A stretch of 64,000 nucleotides of DNA from Elusimicrobiota bacterium (GTDB lineage Bacteria > Elusimicrobiota > Elusimicrobia > FEN-1173). Of the stretch, positions 1 through 8,455 are shown piece after piece. Position 1 is the first letter of the stretch. Every line of letters starts with the position of its first letter. The translations under genes were made by a program, and so were the position numbers. The notes beneath the pieces are model-generated. The model saw nothing but the letters and a program-made list of their open reading frames with translations, made no database searches and was not told where the DNA came from. The DNA is taken from assembly GCA_016715645.1 (NCBI GenBank), contig JADJZR010000008.1, positions 116,351 to 180,350 of the forward strand. Direction: 5' to 3'.

Positions 1-1974
1 GCCATCGCCCACATGGTGCGCCGATTAAAGCGGATCGCCCCGGTGCGTGTGGACGGCGAGGTCAACGCGTTGTTGAAACGGGAAGTGGAATCGGCCGAAT
101 GGGAAAAGCGGATCGACGTAATCGCCCGCCACCCGGAAACACACCCTGTCTGGAAAAAGTCCGCCGGCGCGTTGCGTCTCGAACTCCATCCGTATCAAGT
201 TCAGGGAATTTTGTTCGCCGCGCGCAAACGCCGGGCGTTTCTGGGCGACGACATGGGGCTCGGGAAAACCGTCCAGGGCATTGGCACGGCGCTTTTCTTG
301 AAAGAGTTAGGTGTTGTGAAACGGGCCATGGTGATTTGTCCGGCGTCGCTCAAATACCAGTGGAAACGGGAGATTGAGCGTCTGTGTGGGGAATCCGTCT
401 GTCTGATTGAAGGGTCCGCCCGGGAGCGGGCTCGGCTGTACCGAGAGAGTTCCGCTTTTTTCTGGGTCATCAATTACGAACTGGTGGTTCACGATCTTTC
501 GGTTTTAGCGGACGCGGCCGACCTTGTTGTCCTGGACGAAGCCCAGCGAATCAAGAACTGGCAGACCCGCACGGCCAAAACCGTCAAGTCCCTGCGCGCG
601 CCCTTTCGGCTGGTGCTCACGGGAACGCCCATGGAAAACCGGTTGACGGAACTCCACTCGTTGTCCGAATTTTTGGATTCCCGGGCTTTGGGCCCGGCCT
701 GGAAACTGATCCCCACCTACGCGCGGCTGGACGAAAACCTCAAAATCGGGGGATACCAAAACCTCGACCATCTGCGCGGCCGGTTAAGCCGTTTTTTCCT
801 GCGTCGATCCCGGCCGGAAGTGATGGCCCAGCTTCCTCCTCGGACCGACAACACGTTCTGGACCCCGATTCTCCCTGACCAGCGAAAAGTCCACCAAGAA
901 TTGGAAAACGGCGTGGCCCAAATCATCGCGAAATGGAAACGGTTCAAACATCTGACGCCGGAAGATTTTCGCCGGCTCATGCTGTTGCTCAACACGATGC
1001 GGATCGTGTGCAACGCTCACGGCCAGTTCAACTGGGTGGAGATCGAGCACGAGGTGGTTCGCGAACCGCGGGTCACCCCGGCGCTGTGGAAAAAAATCGG
1101 GTCCCCCAAATTGCAGGAGTTCCCCAAAGTGTTGTCCGACCTTCTCGAGACGGCGGGCCAAAAGGTGCTGGTCTTCAGTCAGTGGGAACGCATGCTACGC
1201 CTCGCGGAGTTTGTGGCCCGGGACGTGACGGCGGAGAAAGGGATCCAGTCTGTATTTTTTCACGGGGGTCTTTCCCAAAAAGAGCGGCGGGTGGGCATCC
1301 AGCGGTTTCTGGACGATCCCGACACGCGGGTCTTTTTTTCCACCGACGCGGGGTCCGTGGGGCTCAACCTTCAAAGCGCGGCCAACTGCGTGATCAACCT
1401 GGAAATTCCCTGGAACCCCGCCGTCCTGGAACAGCGCATCGGGCGGGTTCACCGTCAGGGTCAATCCAAAAGCGTGGAGGTGGTCCATTTCATCTCCGAA
1501 GCGTGTGTTGAGGAACGGATTTTTCAATTGGTCGGACAAAAGAAGGCTCTTTTCGCCGGTCTTTTTGACGGAGCCAAGGACATTGATTTCACGGCTGTTC
1601 AAAAAGCGTCTTTCCTGGAAAAAGTTCAAAGCCTCATGGGACGCGAAGCGAAAGCTTCCGCGACGTCATCCGAACCGGTTCCCCCTCTGGCCTTGCCGGT
1701 GGACGCGGGTTCCGACAAGGTCACGCCGCCGGTTACCGCGCCCGCCGCGGATCCGGGCGCTTCGTTCGATCTAAACCCGCTCGTTCAAACCGTCGCGGCT
1801 CTTTTTCGTGTTCCCGGCGACCGGGTTCCCAAACTGGATCCCGTCCGTGTCCAGCGCACGCCCGAGGGAACAACGGTCCATCTTCCCGCGTCTTTGGAGG
1901 GTCTCATGCGCAACCTGCGCCCTCTGGCCGAGTCGCTCTTAAAAGGGTTGACCGATCCGTCCCCGCAAAAATGA
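1..1974 (+). CDS. SNF2-family DEAD/DEAH helicase (5' end may lie outside window)
   Basis: This is a superfamily 2 Swi2/Snf2-type ATPase, a DNA translocase that remodels protein-DNA complexes. Counting from the ATG at 13, motif I DDMGLGKT is at residues 79-86, motif II DEAQ at 175-178, motif III LTGTPMENR at about 202-210, motif V STDAGSVGLNLQ and motif VI QRIGRVHRQGQ follow in the C-terminal RecA lobe. About 110 low-complexity, proline-rich residues follow the helicase core. The frame stays open to the left window edge, and relatives often carry an N-terminal SWIM or other domain, so the true start is probably upstream. It overlaps the next gene by ATGA, which suggests translational coupling with the JetD-like nuclease. 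Confidence 0.9.
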   Translation, partial: AIAHMVRRLKRIAPVRVDGEVNALLKREVESAEWEKRIDVIARHPETHPVWKKSAGALRLELHPYQVQGILFAARKRRAFLGDDMGLGKTVQGIGTALFLKELGVVKRAMVICPASLKYQWKREIERLCGESVCLIEGSARERARLYRESSAFFWVINYELVVHDLSVLADAADLVVLDEAQRIKNWQTRTAKTVKSLRAPFRLVLTGTPMENRLTELHSLSEFLDSRALGPAWKLIPTYARLDENLKIGGYQNLDHLRGRLSRFFLRRSRPEVMAQLPPRTDNTFWTPILPDQRKVHQELENGVAQIIAKWKRFKHLTPEDFRRLMLLLNTMRIVCNAHGQFNWVEIEHEVVREPRVTPALWKKIGSPKLQEFPKVLSDLLETAGQKVLVFSQWERMLRLAEFVARDVTAEKGIQSVFFHGGLSQKERRVGIQRFLDDPDTRVFFSTDAGSVGLNLQSAANCVINLEIPWNPAVLEQRIGRVHRQGQSKSVEVVHFISEACVEERIFQLVGQKKALFAGLFDGAKDIDFTAVQKASFLEKVQSLMGREAKASATSSEPVPPLALPVDAGSDKVTPPVTAPAADPGASFDLNPLVQTVAALFRVPGDRVPKLDPVRVQRTPEGTTVHLPASLEGLMRNLRPLAESLLKGLTDPSPQK

Positions 1975-3197
1975 ATCTTCCCGATTCGTTTGACGGGATG
2001 CTGGAAGACGCGTGGGAGATCGATCCGCGCGTGCTGGCGGACGCGCGGCGACTGCGCCGGTTTTGGGTCGCCGGTCAACCGCCCCCGACTTATTGGACGT
2101 TGCGGTGGTTGCCGCCAGCGATGGACCGGTTTTTTGCCTGGGCCGGTGTGGACACGGTTCGTCGAGAGAAAGCGGGCGGCCATCGGGTGTCCATGCAACG
2201 ATTGGTTGATCAATCGGCGCCCGGCAAATCCCTGGAGGAATCGTTGGATCGTTTTCTCCGGTCTCACGAACCGTCTTCCAGGCCCGCGAACGATGACCAG
2301 CCAAGAGAATTTTTTGAAAAAACCGATTGCCCCGAAACCCGTCGCTGGTTGAAGCAGCTTTTCGGGGGGGGGCGGATCTTAACCGAGCTGGAAAAACCCG
2401 AAGTGAACATTATCGCCCGGGCGTTGGACTTGATTTTTGGTCAAAGGGAGCTGTGGAACGTGTCGGTGTTAGGAGCGAGGGCGGGGGGAGGGAGCAAATT
2501 TTTTCGCCGGGGGTCCCGGGGCCGACGGCGGTTGGCGGATGCGTTGTTGTTTCTTCGAGGCATGATCCCGGCGGGAGACGACGACCGAGAGGCGGTTCTG
2601 GACGAAACGGGAATAGTCGGATCGGAAACGTCCACGGGTGTTTTGGTGGCGGGTTCGTTGACGGTGGACGGCATGGACTATCCAACCCGGTTGGCCGATA
2701 AAAATCAGGCCGTTTTCCTCACCGTGCAAAACCTGGTCCGACCCGCGTCGGCCCCATCGGTAGAGGGGGTTTTAACCATTGAAAACGACGCGCCCTTTAT
2801 GGCTTCTTTGAAAGAAGGGTTACATCAAAAATGGCTGTTGGCGGCCACGGGCGGGTTTGCCAACCGCGCGGTGGTGGATTTTCTCAAACGGATTCTTTCT
2901 CCCGCCCTCCCCTGGCGCCATTGGGGCGACACGGATCTGGCGGGGGTCCGCATCGCGCGCGTCCTGGCGGAACGGGTCGGCTATCGGCCCACGTTCTATC
3001 GGTGCGGGCCGGACGACATTCGTGCCCGCCGGGCCCGGCTCCTGCCGTTGGACGTCCCCTCCAAACGGGCCATCGCCACGGACCTGAAAAACAATCCAAA
3101 CGCACTGGGATCCGAGATACTGCGAACCGTCCTTCAGGAAGGTGGCTGGCTGGAACAGGAAGCCTGGCAAAGCAATAGCGCATCGTCCCCGGTTTGA
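1971..3197 (+). CDS. JetD-like DUF3322/DUF2220 Toprim-fold nuclease
   Basis: The protein (408 aa) resembles JetD, the topoisomerase VI A-like nuclease subunit of Wadjet plasmid-defence systems. The C-terminal half shows the family pattern: an acidic Toprim glutamate in IEND (E271), a TGGFANRAVVDFLKR segment, and HWGDTDLAG with D320 and D322 as the likely metal-binding DxD. The N-terminal half is consistent with the DUF3322 DNA-binding region but is less clear. Wadjet normally has JetA, JetB and the SMC protein JetC beside JetD; none is visible here, and the coupled partner is an SNF2 helicase instead. The ATGA overlap shows one transcript. A free-standing relative with a different motor is my inference; missing jetABC genes could lie left of the window. 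Confidence 0.75.
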   Translation: MNLPDSFDGMLEDAWEIDPRVLADARRLRRFWVAGQPPPTYWTLRWLPPAMDRFFAWAGVDTVRREKAGGHRVSMQRLVDQSAPGKSLEESLDRFLRSHEPSSRPANDDQPREFFEKTDCPETRRWLKQLFGGGRILTELEKPEVNIIARALDLIFGQRELWNVSVLGARAGGGSKFFRRGSRGRRRLADALLFLRGMIPAGDDDREAVLDETGIVGSETSTGVLVAGSLTVDGMDYPTRLADKNQAVFLTVQNLVRPASAPSVEGVLTIENDAPFMASLKEGLHQKWLLAATGGFANRAVVDFLKRILSPALPWRHWGDTDLAGVRIARVLAERVGYRPTFYRCGPDDIRARRARLLPLDVPSKRAIATDLKNNPNALGSEILRTVLQEGGWLEQEAWQSNSASSPV

Positions 3198-3232
3198 CTA
3201 CAATTTGACGAGAATGACTGACGAGGTGCTTT

Positions 3233-3853
3233 ATGGATAAAACGAAAAAACGCGTCTGGGTGGGTTTGGGTCTTTTGGCGGTGGCGGTGGTTTCGGTAGC
3301 GGTGGGCCAACGGTCGCCGGGTTTTTCCGGCGAAGCGCCGGCCTATCGGCAAAAGGGACCTTCCCGCGCTCGGGTGACTATTACGGAGTACTCGGATTTT
3401 CAGTGTCCCAAATGCGGGCAGGCGGTGCCGATCGTTAACAAACTGTTGACCACATATCCCAACGACGTGCGGCTGGTCTTTCATCACGCCCCGTTAAAAC
3501 AACACAAATGGGCCGTGCTGGCCGCCCAGGCGGCGGAGTCGGCGGGACTGCAAGATAAGTTTTGGGAATACGCCGATCATTTGTTCAGCAAACAGACCGA
3601 ATGGTCTCCCGTGCTAGATCCGAAACCATTATTCATCACCTACGCCAAGGAAATCGGTTTGGACGTGGACCTTTTTACCAAGGATCTCGAAAGCCCCCTG
3701 GTGGCTGAAAAGGTTCGCAAAGAAAAAGAGCAGGCCGACGCACTGGAAATTCCCGCCACTCCGACCTTTTTCATTAACGACCGAATGTTGGTTGGCGATA
3801 CGCAACTGGCGGGCAACGGAGCTCGTTACATTGAACAGGACCTGGCTCAATGA
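3233..3853 (+). CDS. DsbA-like thioredoxin-fold disulfide oxidoreductase
   Basis: This 206-residue protein has one N-terminal hydrophobic segment (about residues 8-24) that would anchor or export it, followed by a thioredoxin fold of the DsbA/DSBA_oxidoreductase type. The redox site is CPKC (C58, C61) in a YSDFQCPKC context, and the cis-proline loop is TPT (P177). It probably oxidises or isomerises disulfides in the periplasm. A GAGG ribosome-binding site lies just upstream of the ATG. Its stop overlaps the start of the following MauE/DoxX-like gene, a pairing seen where a small membrane protein recycles a periplasmic thiol protein; that functional link is inferred. Confidence 0.9.
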   Translation: MDKTKKRVWVGLGLLAVAVVSVAVGQRSPGFSGEAPAYRQKGPSRARVTITEYSDFQCPKCGQAVPIVNKLLTTYPNDVRLVFHHAPLKQHKWAVLAAQAAESAGLQDKFWEYADHLFSKQTEWSPVLDPKPLFITYAKEIGLDVDLFTKDLESPLVAEKVRKEKEQADALEIPATPTFFINDRMLVGDTQLAGNGARYIEQDLAQ

Positions 3854-4317
3854 CCGGGCGGAGGGCTTCTTTTTTGTTGGGGTTTGCAGCGCCTTTTTTT
3901 CGCGTAACGGCGGGGGCCGTGTTGGCCCTGTCGGGCTATTTAAAGGCGGTGCGCCATCCGGCGGAGTTTGAGGCCACGTTGGCGTCTTACTGGTTTTTCC
4001 CCGGGGTGTTGTTGGCGCCTTTAGCCCGGATTGTTCCGTGGTTGGAGTTGGTGGTGGGCCTCTTTTTGGCGGCGGGCTATTTCACACGCGCCACGGCGTT
4101 GGCGGGCGCGGCCCTTTACATGGGGTTCGTGGGGGTTTTGGGCCAGGCGATTCTGCGAAAATTACCGTTAAAGGATTGCGGTTGTTTTGGCCAGGCGGGA
4201 CCCCATTTACAGCCGATTCAGGCCCTCAGCCTGGACGTGGTCATGGTGGTGTTTTGCCTGCTGGTCTTTTTCGATCGAGAAAAAAATCTGTCCGCCGACC
4301 GATGGATCGAAAAATGA
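3850..4317 (+). CDS. MauE/DoxX-family integral membrane protein
   Basis: The 155-residue product has four hydrophobic segments and a KDCGCFG motif between helices 3 and 4, a signature of the MauE/DoxX-like redox-associated membrane proteins. The paired cysteines suggest electron exchange with a periplasmic partner, and the gene overlaps the DsbA-like gene by ATGA. A role in supplying or removing electrons for the thioredoxin-fold neighbour is therefore likely but not proven. It also overlaps the downstream aminotransferase by ATGA. Methylamine utilisation itself is not suggested, because no mau structural genes are present. Confidence 0.75.
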   Translation: MTGRRASFLLGFAAPFFRVTAGAVLALSGYLKAVRHPAEFEATLASYWFFPGVLLAPLARIVPWLELVVGLFLAAGYFTRATALAGAALYMGFVGVLGQAILRKLPLKDCGCFGQAGPHLQPIQALSLDVVMVVFCLLVFFDREKNLSADRWIEK

Positions 4318-5420
4318 ATCCGATTCCTTTCATGAACTTGACACCGGTCCATGAACCGTTGGAATCCGCCTGCGTGGAAGCCTTTCGACAGACCTATCGA
4401 AAAAATGAATACATTCTGGGCGAGGCCGTAAAACTGTTTGAGGAAGAGTTCGCCCATCGAACCGGCGCGGCCCACGGGGTTGGATTTTCGTCGGGAACGG
4501 CGGCGTTGGAAATGGCTCTGCGCGCGGTGGGGGTGGGCCCCGGCGACGATGTGCTGACCACGCCTTACAGTTTTTTTGCCACCGCGGCGGTTATTGTCTA
4601 CGTGGGCGCTCGGCCCGTGTTTGTGGACGTGGACCCGGGCACGCTCAACATGAATCCTCGGATTCTTGAAAAAACGGTCACACAAAAAACAAAAGCCATT
4701 TTGCCCGTGCATATTTTTGGCCAGCCGGCGGACATGACGGCCCTCAACGATTTCGCCCGTGCCCATAAAATCCCCGTCATCGAAGACGCGTGCCAGGCTC
4801 ACGACGCGCGGTGGCGTGGCCAGCCTGTGGGAGCGTTGGGACGTATCGGGTGTTTTAGTTTTTATCCGACCAAAAATTTGGGTGGGTTTGGCGACGGGGG
4901 TATCGCCGTCACCAACGATGGGGACTTGGTGGAACGGTTGCGGCGGCTTCGCAATTGCGGCCGGCGCGCCCAGTATGAGCATTTGGAATTGGGTTACAAC
5001 GAACGGTTGGACAACCTTCAAGCCGCTTTGCTGAGGGTGAAATTGCCCCACTTGACGGCTTGGACACAAGAGCGATGTCGGTTGGCCGCGCTTTACCGAC
5101 GGGAACTGGCCGATGGCCCGGCCCGGCCGTTGGCGGTGGCCGAGGGAGCGGACCCGGTGTATCACCTGTTCACCGTGCGGGCGCCGCGCCGGGATGCGTT
5201 GCGCGACCATTTAACGGCAGCGGGAATACAGTCCGGGATATTTTACCCGACCCCGCTCCATCTTCAACCGGCATTCGCCGGTTTTGGCGGAAAACCAGGG
5301 GATTGTCTCGAGGCTGAACGGGCCTGCCTCGAAGTGTTGTCGCTTCCGCTGTATCCGGGCTTGCCGGAAAAAAGCGTGTTGCGCGTCGCCGCCGCTGTCC
5401 GGGATTTTTACCGGCCTTAA
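4314..5420 (+). CDS. DegT/DnrJ/EryC1/StrS-type sugar aminotransferase
   Basis: The protein (368 aa) is a PLP-dependent aminotransferase of the DegT/DnrJ/EryC1/StrS family, which typically aminates keto sugars of nucleotide-linked intermediates for surface polysaccharides. Visible family features are SSGTAALEMAL near the N-terminus, DEDAC-like VIEDACQAHDA, and the PLP lysine in FYPTKNLGGFGDGG. The C-terminal part contains QAALLRVKL and PTPLHLQPAF, also typical. An ATG at 4314 overlaps the preceding stop by ATGA and matches the family start, so an upstream extension of the frame is not used. No other sugar genes lie beside it, so the substrate cannot be assigned. Confidence 0.9.
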   Translation: MNPIPFMNLTPVHEPLESACVEAFRQTYRKNEYILGEAVKLFEEEFAHRTGAAHGVGFSSGTAALEMALRAVGVGPGDDVLTTPYSFFATAAVIVYVGARPVFVDVDPGTLNMNPRILEKTVTQKTKAILPVHIFGQPADMTALNDFARAHKIPVIEDACQAHDARWRGQPVGALGRIGCFSFYPTKNLGGFGDGGIAVTNDGDLVERLRRLRNCGRRAQYEHLELGYNERLDNLQAALLRVKLPHLTAWTQERCRLAALYRRELADGPARPLAVAEGADPVYHLFTVRAPRRDALRDHLTAAGIQSGIFYPTPLHLQPAFAGFGGKPGDCLEAERACLEVLSLPLYPGLPEKSVLRVAAAVRDFYRP

Positions 5421-6698
5421 ATGGGCAATCTCCGGGCAACCGGGGCTCTTTTGGTGGCCCCTCTTTTATTGGCGGGCTGTTTTCGCAATCCCATCACTTC
5501 CAAACGCCAAACCAAACTGATTTCCGAAACGGCCGAACGCCAAATCGGCGCTCAAACAAAAATTAACATTCTTAAAGAGTATGGAGAGCTGAAGGATCCG
5601 GTGTTGGTTCAATACGTGGCCAACCTGGGTCAGAAGCTGGCGGCCGTGTGCGATCGTCCGAAGGTGGATTACGAGTTTCTTATCTTGGACACGGACCTGG
5701 TCAACGCGTTCGCCGCGCCGGGCGGGTTTATTTTTGTGACCCGGGGTCTCCTTCAAGAAATGTCCAACGAAGCTGAACTGGCCTCGGTGTTGGGCCACGA
5801 AATCGGCCACGTGGCCGGGTTGCATTCCGTCGGCATGATCCAGCGGCAGATGGGGTACGGCGCCATCGCCATGTTGGGCGCGATCGTGTCGGGTATTCAG
5901 TTGGGTCCGGAAGCGATGATTATGGTGGCCCAATCGGCGGACCTGTTCACAAGCCTTTACATGCTGGGTTACAGCCGCGAAAACGAGCTCGAGGCCGACC
6001 GGGTGGGATTGCGGTATATGTTGTCGGCGGGGTACGATCCCAAAGCGGCTTTGACTTTTTTTGAGCGGTTGCGGTCCTTGGAATTGAAGGAAGGGCCCGA
6101 CACCTGGGAACCCTACTTACGGTCGCACCCACCCACGGAACAACGAATCGCTTTGGCCAAACAATTTCTCGATCGAAGTTTCTTTTTCTTCCGCAAGACG
6201 GAATTGAACACGGCTGTTTATCAGGACATGAAATCCCGCTTGCCGAAATTGAAACCGGAAGAAGTGGGCCAAACGGTGGGGAAACGGTACGATTTGCCGT
6301 TGTTTGGCGTGTCGCTTAGCATCCCCGAGGAATGGAGCTGGGAAACTCAAGGGGGCCGCGCGTTGATCGGGTTTCGAAAAGTCGGCGGCGAGGCCTGGGG
6401 CCAGCTCCGCCGGGAAGAAGAGGTCGGGACTTTGACGGCGGAAGAGTTCGCCATCAAATTTGCCCAAGACCACCAATGGCAATACCTTCAAGGGCGGCAA
6501 GTGTTATACCCCGCCGGATACGGTTTTCTCGGCCAATTCTACGGTCCCGGCGTGTTGGGGGGGGCGTACGTTTATCGGGCACTCTTCCTTGTCCGGGACG
6601 GAACGGGTTGGGCCCTGCTGTGCGCGGCGGCCCCGAACCGCACATTCGAACACCTCGTCCCTTTTGAACAGATCCTCCGTTCTTTCCAATTAAAATAA
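5421..6698 (+). CDS. M48-family zinc metalloprotease lipoprotein
   Basis: A lipoprotein signal (LLLAGC, lipidated cysteine about residue 19) precedes an M48 peptidase domain like BepA/YfgC or LoiP, which clear misfolded outer-membrane proteins. The zinc site is HEIGH (H126, E127, H130) with the third ligand region ENELEAD (E191). FVTRGLL and NAFAAPGG upstream are also family hallmarks. Roughly 130 C-terminal residues beyond the protease form a separate domain I cannot name. The start codon directly abuts the aminotransferase stop (TAAATG). It is the last gene of the left housekeeping block; base composition drops to the right of it. Confidence 0.9.
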   Translation: MGNLRATGALLVAPLLLAGCFRNPITSKRQTKLISETAERQIGAQTKINILKEYGELKDPVLVQYVANLGQKLAAVCDRPKVDYEFLILDTDLVNAFAAPGGFIFVTRGLLQEMSNEAELASVLGHEIGHVAGLHSVGMIQRQMGYGAIAMLGAIVSGIQLGPEAMIMVAQSADLFTSLYMLGYSRENELEADRVGLRYMLSAGYDPKAALTFFERLRSLELKEGPDTWEPYLRSHPPTEQRIALAKQFLDRSFFFFRKTELNTAVYQDMKSRLPKLKPEEVGQTVGKRYDLPLFGVSLSIPEEWSWETQGGRALIGFRKVGGEAWGQLRREEEVGTLTAEEFAIKFAQDHQWQYLQGRQVLYPAGYGFLGQFYGPGVLGGAYVYRALFLVRDGTGWALLCAAAPNRTFEHLVPFEQILRSFQLK

Positions 6699-6785
6699 TT
6701 GGACCGTTTGGCATCAATTCGGTATCGACAACTGTCATCCATTTCACGACGGTCAAAGAAGTCTCAATGGGAGACGTTCTTTGAA

Positions 6786-6867
6786 CGAGCAAATTTATGG
6801 ACATCTCTCAAAAAATGACCTAGAATCAGCATTAGATGTGATAGACAAGGCCTTCAATTATGAGGAT
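6786..6867 (+). repeat. 82-nt direct repeat, copy 1 (gene tail fragment)
   Basis: This stretch matches 8110-8191 at 76 of 82 positions. In frame from 6781 it encodes about 40 residues ending at 6903, including EQIYGHLSKNDLESALDVID, with no convincing start. It looks like the 3' end of a small gene whose front is lost. Between 6699 and 6785 I see nothing else recognisable. Confidence 0.7.
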
Positions 6868-6923
6868 TTAGGCGAAGCCGCCCAGGAGCTCGTAAAGGAA
6901 TAAACCGTTAGAATCGAACTATT

Positions 6924-7162
6924 ATGAGCCCAACCGTCTTTCGTCATCGCACTATCGGTTCTTCTTTTTCTCGCGTGAGGAGAGTCGTGCGCATGTTCAT
7001 ATCTCATGCCCCGATGGCCACGCGAAGTTTTGGCTCGAGCCCATTGTTTCCTTGGCGCATTTTCATGGGCTTCGGGCACGTGTTTTAAGGCAACTTCAAG
7101 TCGTTGTAGAGGAGCGGCACAGTGAAATCCTTCGCGCTTGGAAAAAGCACTTCGAACGCTGA
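6924..7162 (+). pseudogene. Frameshifted DUF4160 protein gene
   Basis: The first 30 nt from the ATG at 6924 read MSPTVFRHR, the usual DUF4160 opening. After a one-base loss near 6950 the family continues in another frame: RFFFFSREESRAHVHIS, then AKFWLEPIVSLA and AWKKHF before a TGA at 7160-7162. DUF4160 proteins are small, usually sit directly before DUF2442 proteins, and are thought to form toxin-antitoxin-like pairs. Here the DUF2442 gene overlaps its 3' end in the expected way. A single indel explains the break, so sequencing error is possible. Confidence 0.75.
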
Positions 7163-7382
7163 AGTTCAGAACGTTTCGAAGGATGGCGTCTGGCTGATCA
7201 TTCGAGATCAGGAATATTTTCTCCCGTTCACTGATTACCCTTGGTTCAAAGACGCCACTATTGCGTCCATATATAATGTTGAAACGATGCACGGGACTCA
7301 ACTCCACTGGCCAGACCTTGATGTGGATTTGGAGCTGAACTCTCTTCAAAATCCTCATCAATACCCTCTCGTGTATCGATAG
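7122..7382 (+). CDS. DUF2442-domain protein
   Basis: The 86-residue product carries the DUF2442 pattern: a strand-rich N-terminal half, then YPWFKDA, and GTQLHWPDLDVDLEL near the C-terminus. The reading frame opens with GTG at 7122 inside the end of the DUF4160 gene, as in other DUF4160-DUF2442 pairs. The biochemical role is unknown; it is usually treated as the presumed antitoxin or DNA-binding half of a stress module. With its partner frameshifted, this copy may be an orphan. Confidence 0.75.
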   Translation: MKSFALGKSTSNAEVQNVSKDGVWLIIRDQEYFLPFTDYPWFKDATIASIYNVETMHGTQLHWPDLDVDLELNSLQNPHQYPLVYR

Positions 7383-7497
7383 CTGTAGATTTAGAGGCTT
7401 CAGGTTGGAGGAAGATTCAACTGGGGTTTTTCAGGATCAGCAGAGAATCTCGAAATATTCATCAGAAGTGTTCAAATTGAAGCATTCCGCCTCCTTC

Positions 7498-7539
7498 GCC
7501 GAGGTGGCTCAGTCGGTAGAGCACAGGTCTGAAAAACCT
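7498..7539 (+). repeat. 5' half of a tRNA-Phe gene (split copy)
   Basis: These 42 nt match the first 42 nt of the intact tRNA-Phe at 8881 with two differences, covering acceptor 5' strand, D arm and anticodon arm. Homology stops abruptly after the anticodon stem. The upstream 7414-7470 also resembles 8740-8800, so the tRNA leader was duplicated too. The missing 3' half is found at 11923-11969. Confidence 0.85.
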
Positions 7540-7632
7540 AGAGCTTGGGATTTGAACTGTTTTAATGCAGTTATTCTTGGGAAATTCTGTATATTCGTTC
7601 TTTTTCAGGAGTGGGGTTGGACTGGGATTATC

Positions 7633-8142
7633 GTGTTTTCCAAAAAGATTGGGGGAAAACTTCCATCAGATCCATCGGAGGTTCAACCGTTCGAGGTTTT
7701 TATGGCCAAGGATGTCGGTAAGAACCTGCTTGCTAAGACAGCGGAATGGCCAGAGAGCTGGAGTCGCTCGGACTCTGATGTAACGATGGGCCAGGCCATT
7801 CTCGATGCCATGAAGCCATTTCTGACTCATCTGGTGACGTCAGGGAAATCGAAAACAACACTCCGCCGCCATTTTGGGCACGCCTTTCTGTTGGGAGGCG
7901 AGGTAATTGATCGGGTTTACGAAGGCGGAAAGCTGAAATCACTTAGCGGGGAGAAGTTACTCCTCCAGTTTATTGGAGAGGATGGTGGACCTCTGTGCCA
8001 CCACAATGGGAACGAAGCTGAACATCGTGAATATGATACCACCTGCCGAAAACTCTTTCGATACATTGTCTCCGAGCCCGTATTATATCGACACCCGAAT
8101 ATCCCTGACCGAGCAAATTTATGGACATCTCTCGAAAAATGA
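7633..8142 (+). CDS. Conserved-looking hypothetical protein
   Basis: I do not recognise this family. The frame contains a well-behaved coding stretch with DAMKPFLTHLVTSGKSKTTL and GGEVIDRVYEGG, no membrane segment and no signal peptide. A GTG at 7633 is the earliest sensible start; the ATG at 7702, preceded by GAGG, is an alternative. Further upstream the frame runs through the tRNA half copy, so it is not coding there. The last dozen residues lie in the 82-nt repeat read in a different frame from copy 1, so the natural C-terminus has probably been replaced by recombination. It lies between two tRNA-Phe segments with toxin-antitoxin genes downstream. Confidence 0.45.
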   Translation: MFSKKIGGKLPSDPSEVQPFEVFMAKDVGKNLLAKTAEWPESWSRSDSDVTMGQAILDAMKPFLTHLVTSGKSKTTLRRHFGHAFLLGGEVIDRVYEGGKLKSLSGEKLLLQFIGEDGGPLCHHNGNEAEHREYDTTCRKLFRYIVSEPVLYRHPNIPDRANLWTSLEK

Positions 8143-8191
8143 CCTAGAATCAGCACTGGATGTTATAGACAAGGCCTTCAGGTATGAGGAT
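8110..8191 (+). repeat. 82-nt direct repeat, copy 2
   Basis: Second copy of 6786-6867 with six substitutions. It encodes the same EQIYGHLSKNDLESALDVID tail in the frame of a short ORF (7973-8227) that overlaps the preceding gene, then diverges and leads into the antitoxin gene at 8237. Confidence 0.7.
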
Positions 8192-8236
8192 AAGCCAATT
8201 GTCGTCTCTCCTGAACGTTCAGCCTGAGGAGGAACC

Positions 8237-8455
8237 ATGACTATTCTTCTGAAGGAAGCATTTGCCAGAGCTTCCCGATTACCACGGGTTGAGCAGAATA
8301 CGATTGCCCGATGGATGTTGGAGGAGCTGGCATCGGAAAGACGTTGGGAGAGTGCATTTGGAGAGTCGGAGGAGACCTTAAGTAAGCTTGCAAAGGAGGC
8401 ACTTGAGGAGCATCGATCTGGAAAGACTCATAAGCTTCATCCCGACCGTTTGTGA
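8237..8455 (+). CDS. Antitoxin-like protein of a RelE/ParE-type pair
   Basis: This 72-residue acidic-helical protein resembles small antitoxins that precede RelE/ParE toxins: an N-terminal helix (LLKEAFARASRLP), ELASERRWE in the middle, and a LAKEALEEHRSGKT tail ending LHPDRL. A strong GAGGAGG site lies 4-10 nt before the ATG. The toxin gene starts in a GTGA overlap. It would neutralise the toxin by direct binding and probably repress its own promoter. No DNA-binding motif is obvious to me, so the class (type II) rests on gene arrangement and size. Confidence 0.7.
   Translation: MTILLKEAFARASRLPRVEQNTIARWMLEELASERRWESAFGESEETLSKLAKEALEEHRSGKTHKLHPDRL

Noticed and set aside
1971..3197. Complete Wadjet system
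   Set aside because: Only a JetD-like subunit is visible; no JetA, JetB or SMC-type JetC in the window.
4218..5210. 330-aa minus-strand frame
   Set aside because: Antisense to the DegT aminotransferase, which has all its family motifs.
7405..7632. N-terminal extension of the hypothetical gene at 7633
   Set aside because: Translates the tRNA-Phe half copy and its leader, so it is not protein coding.
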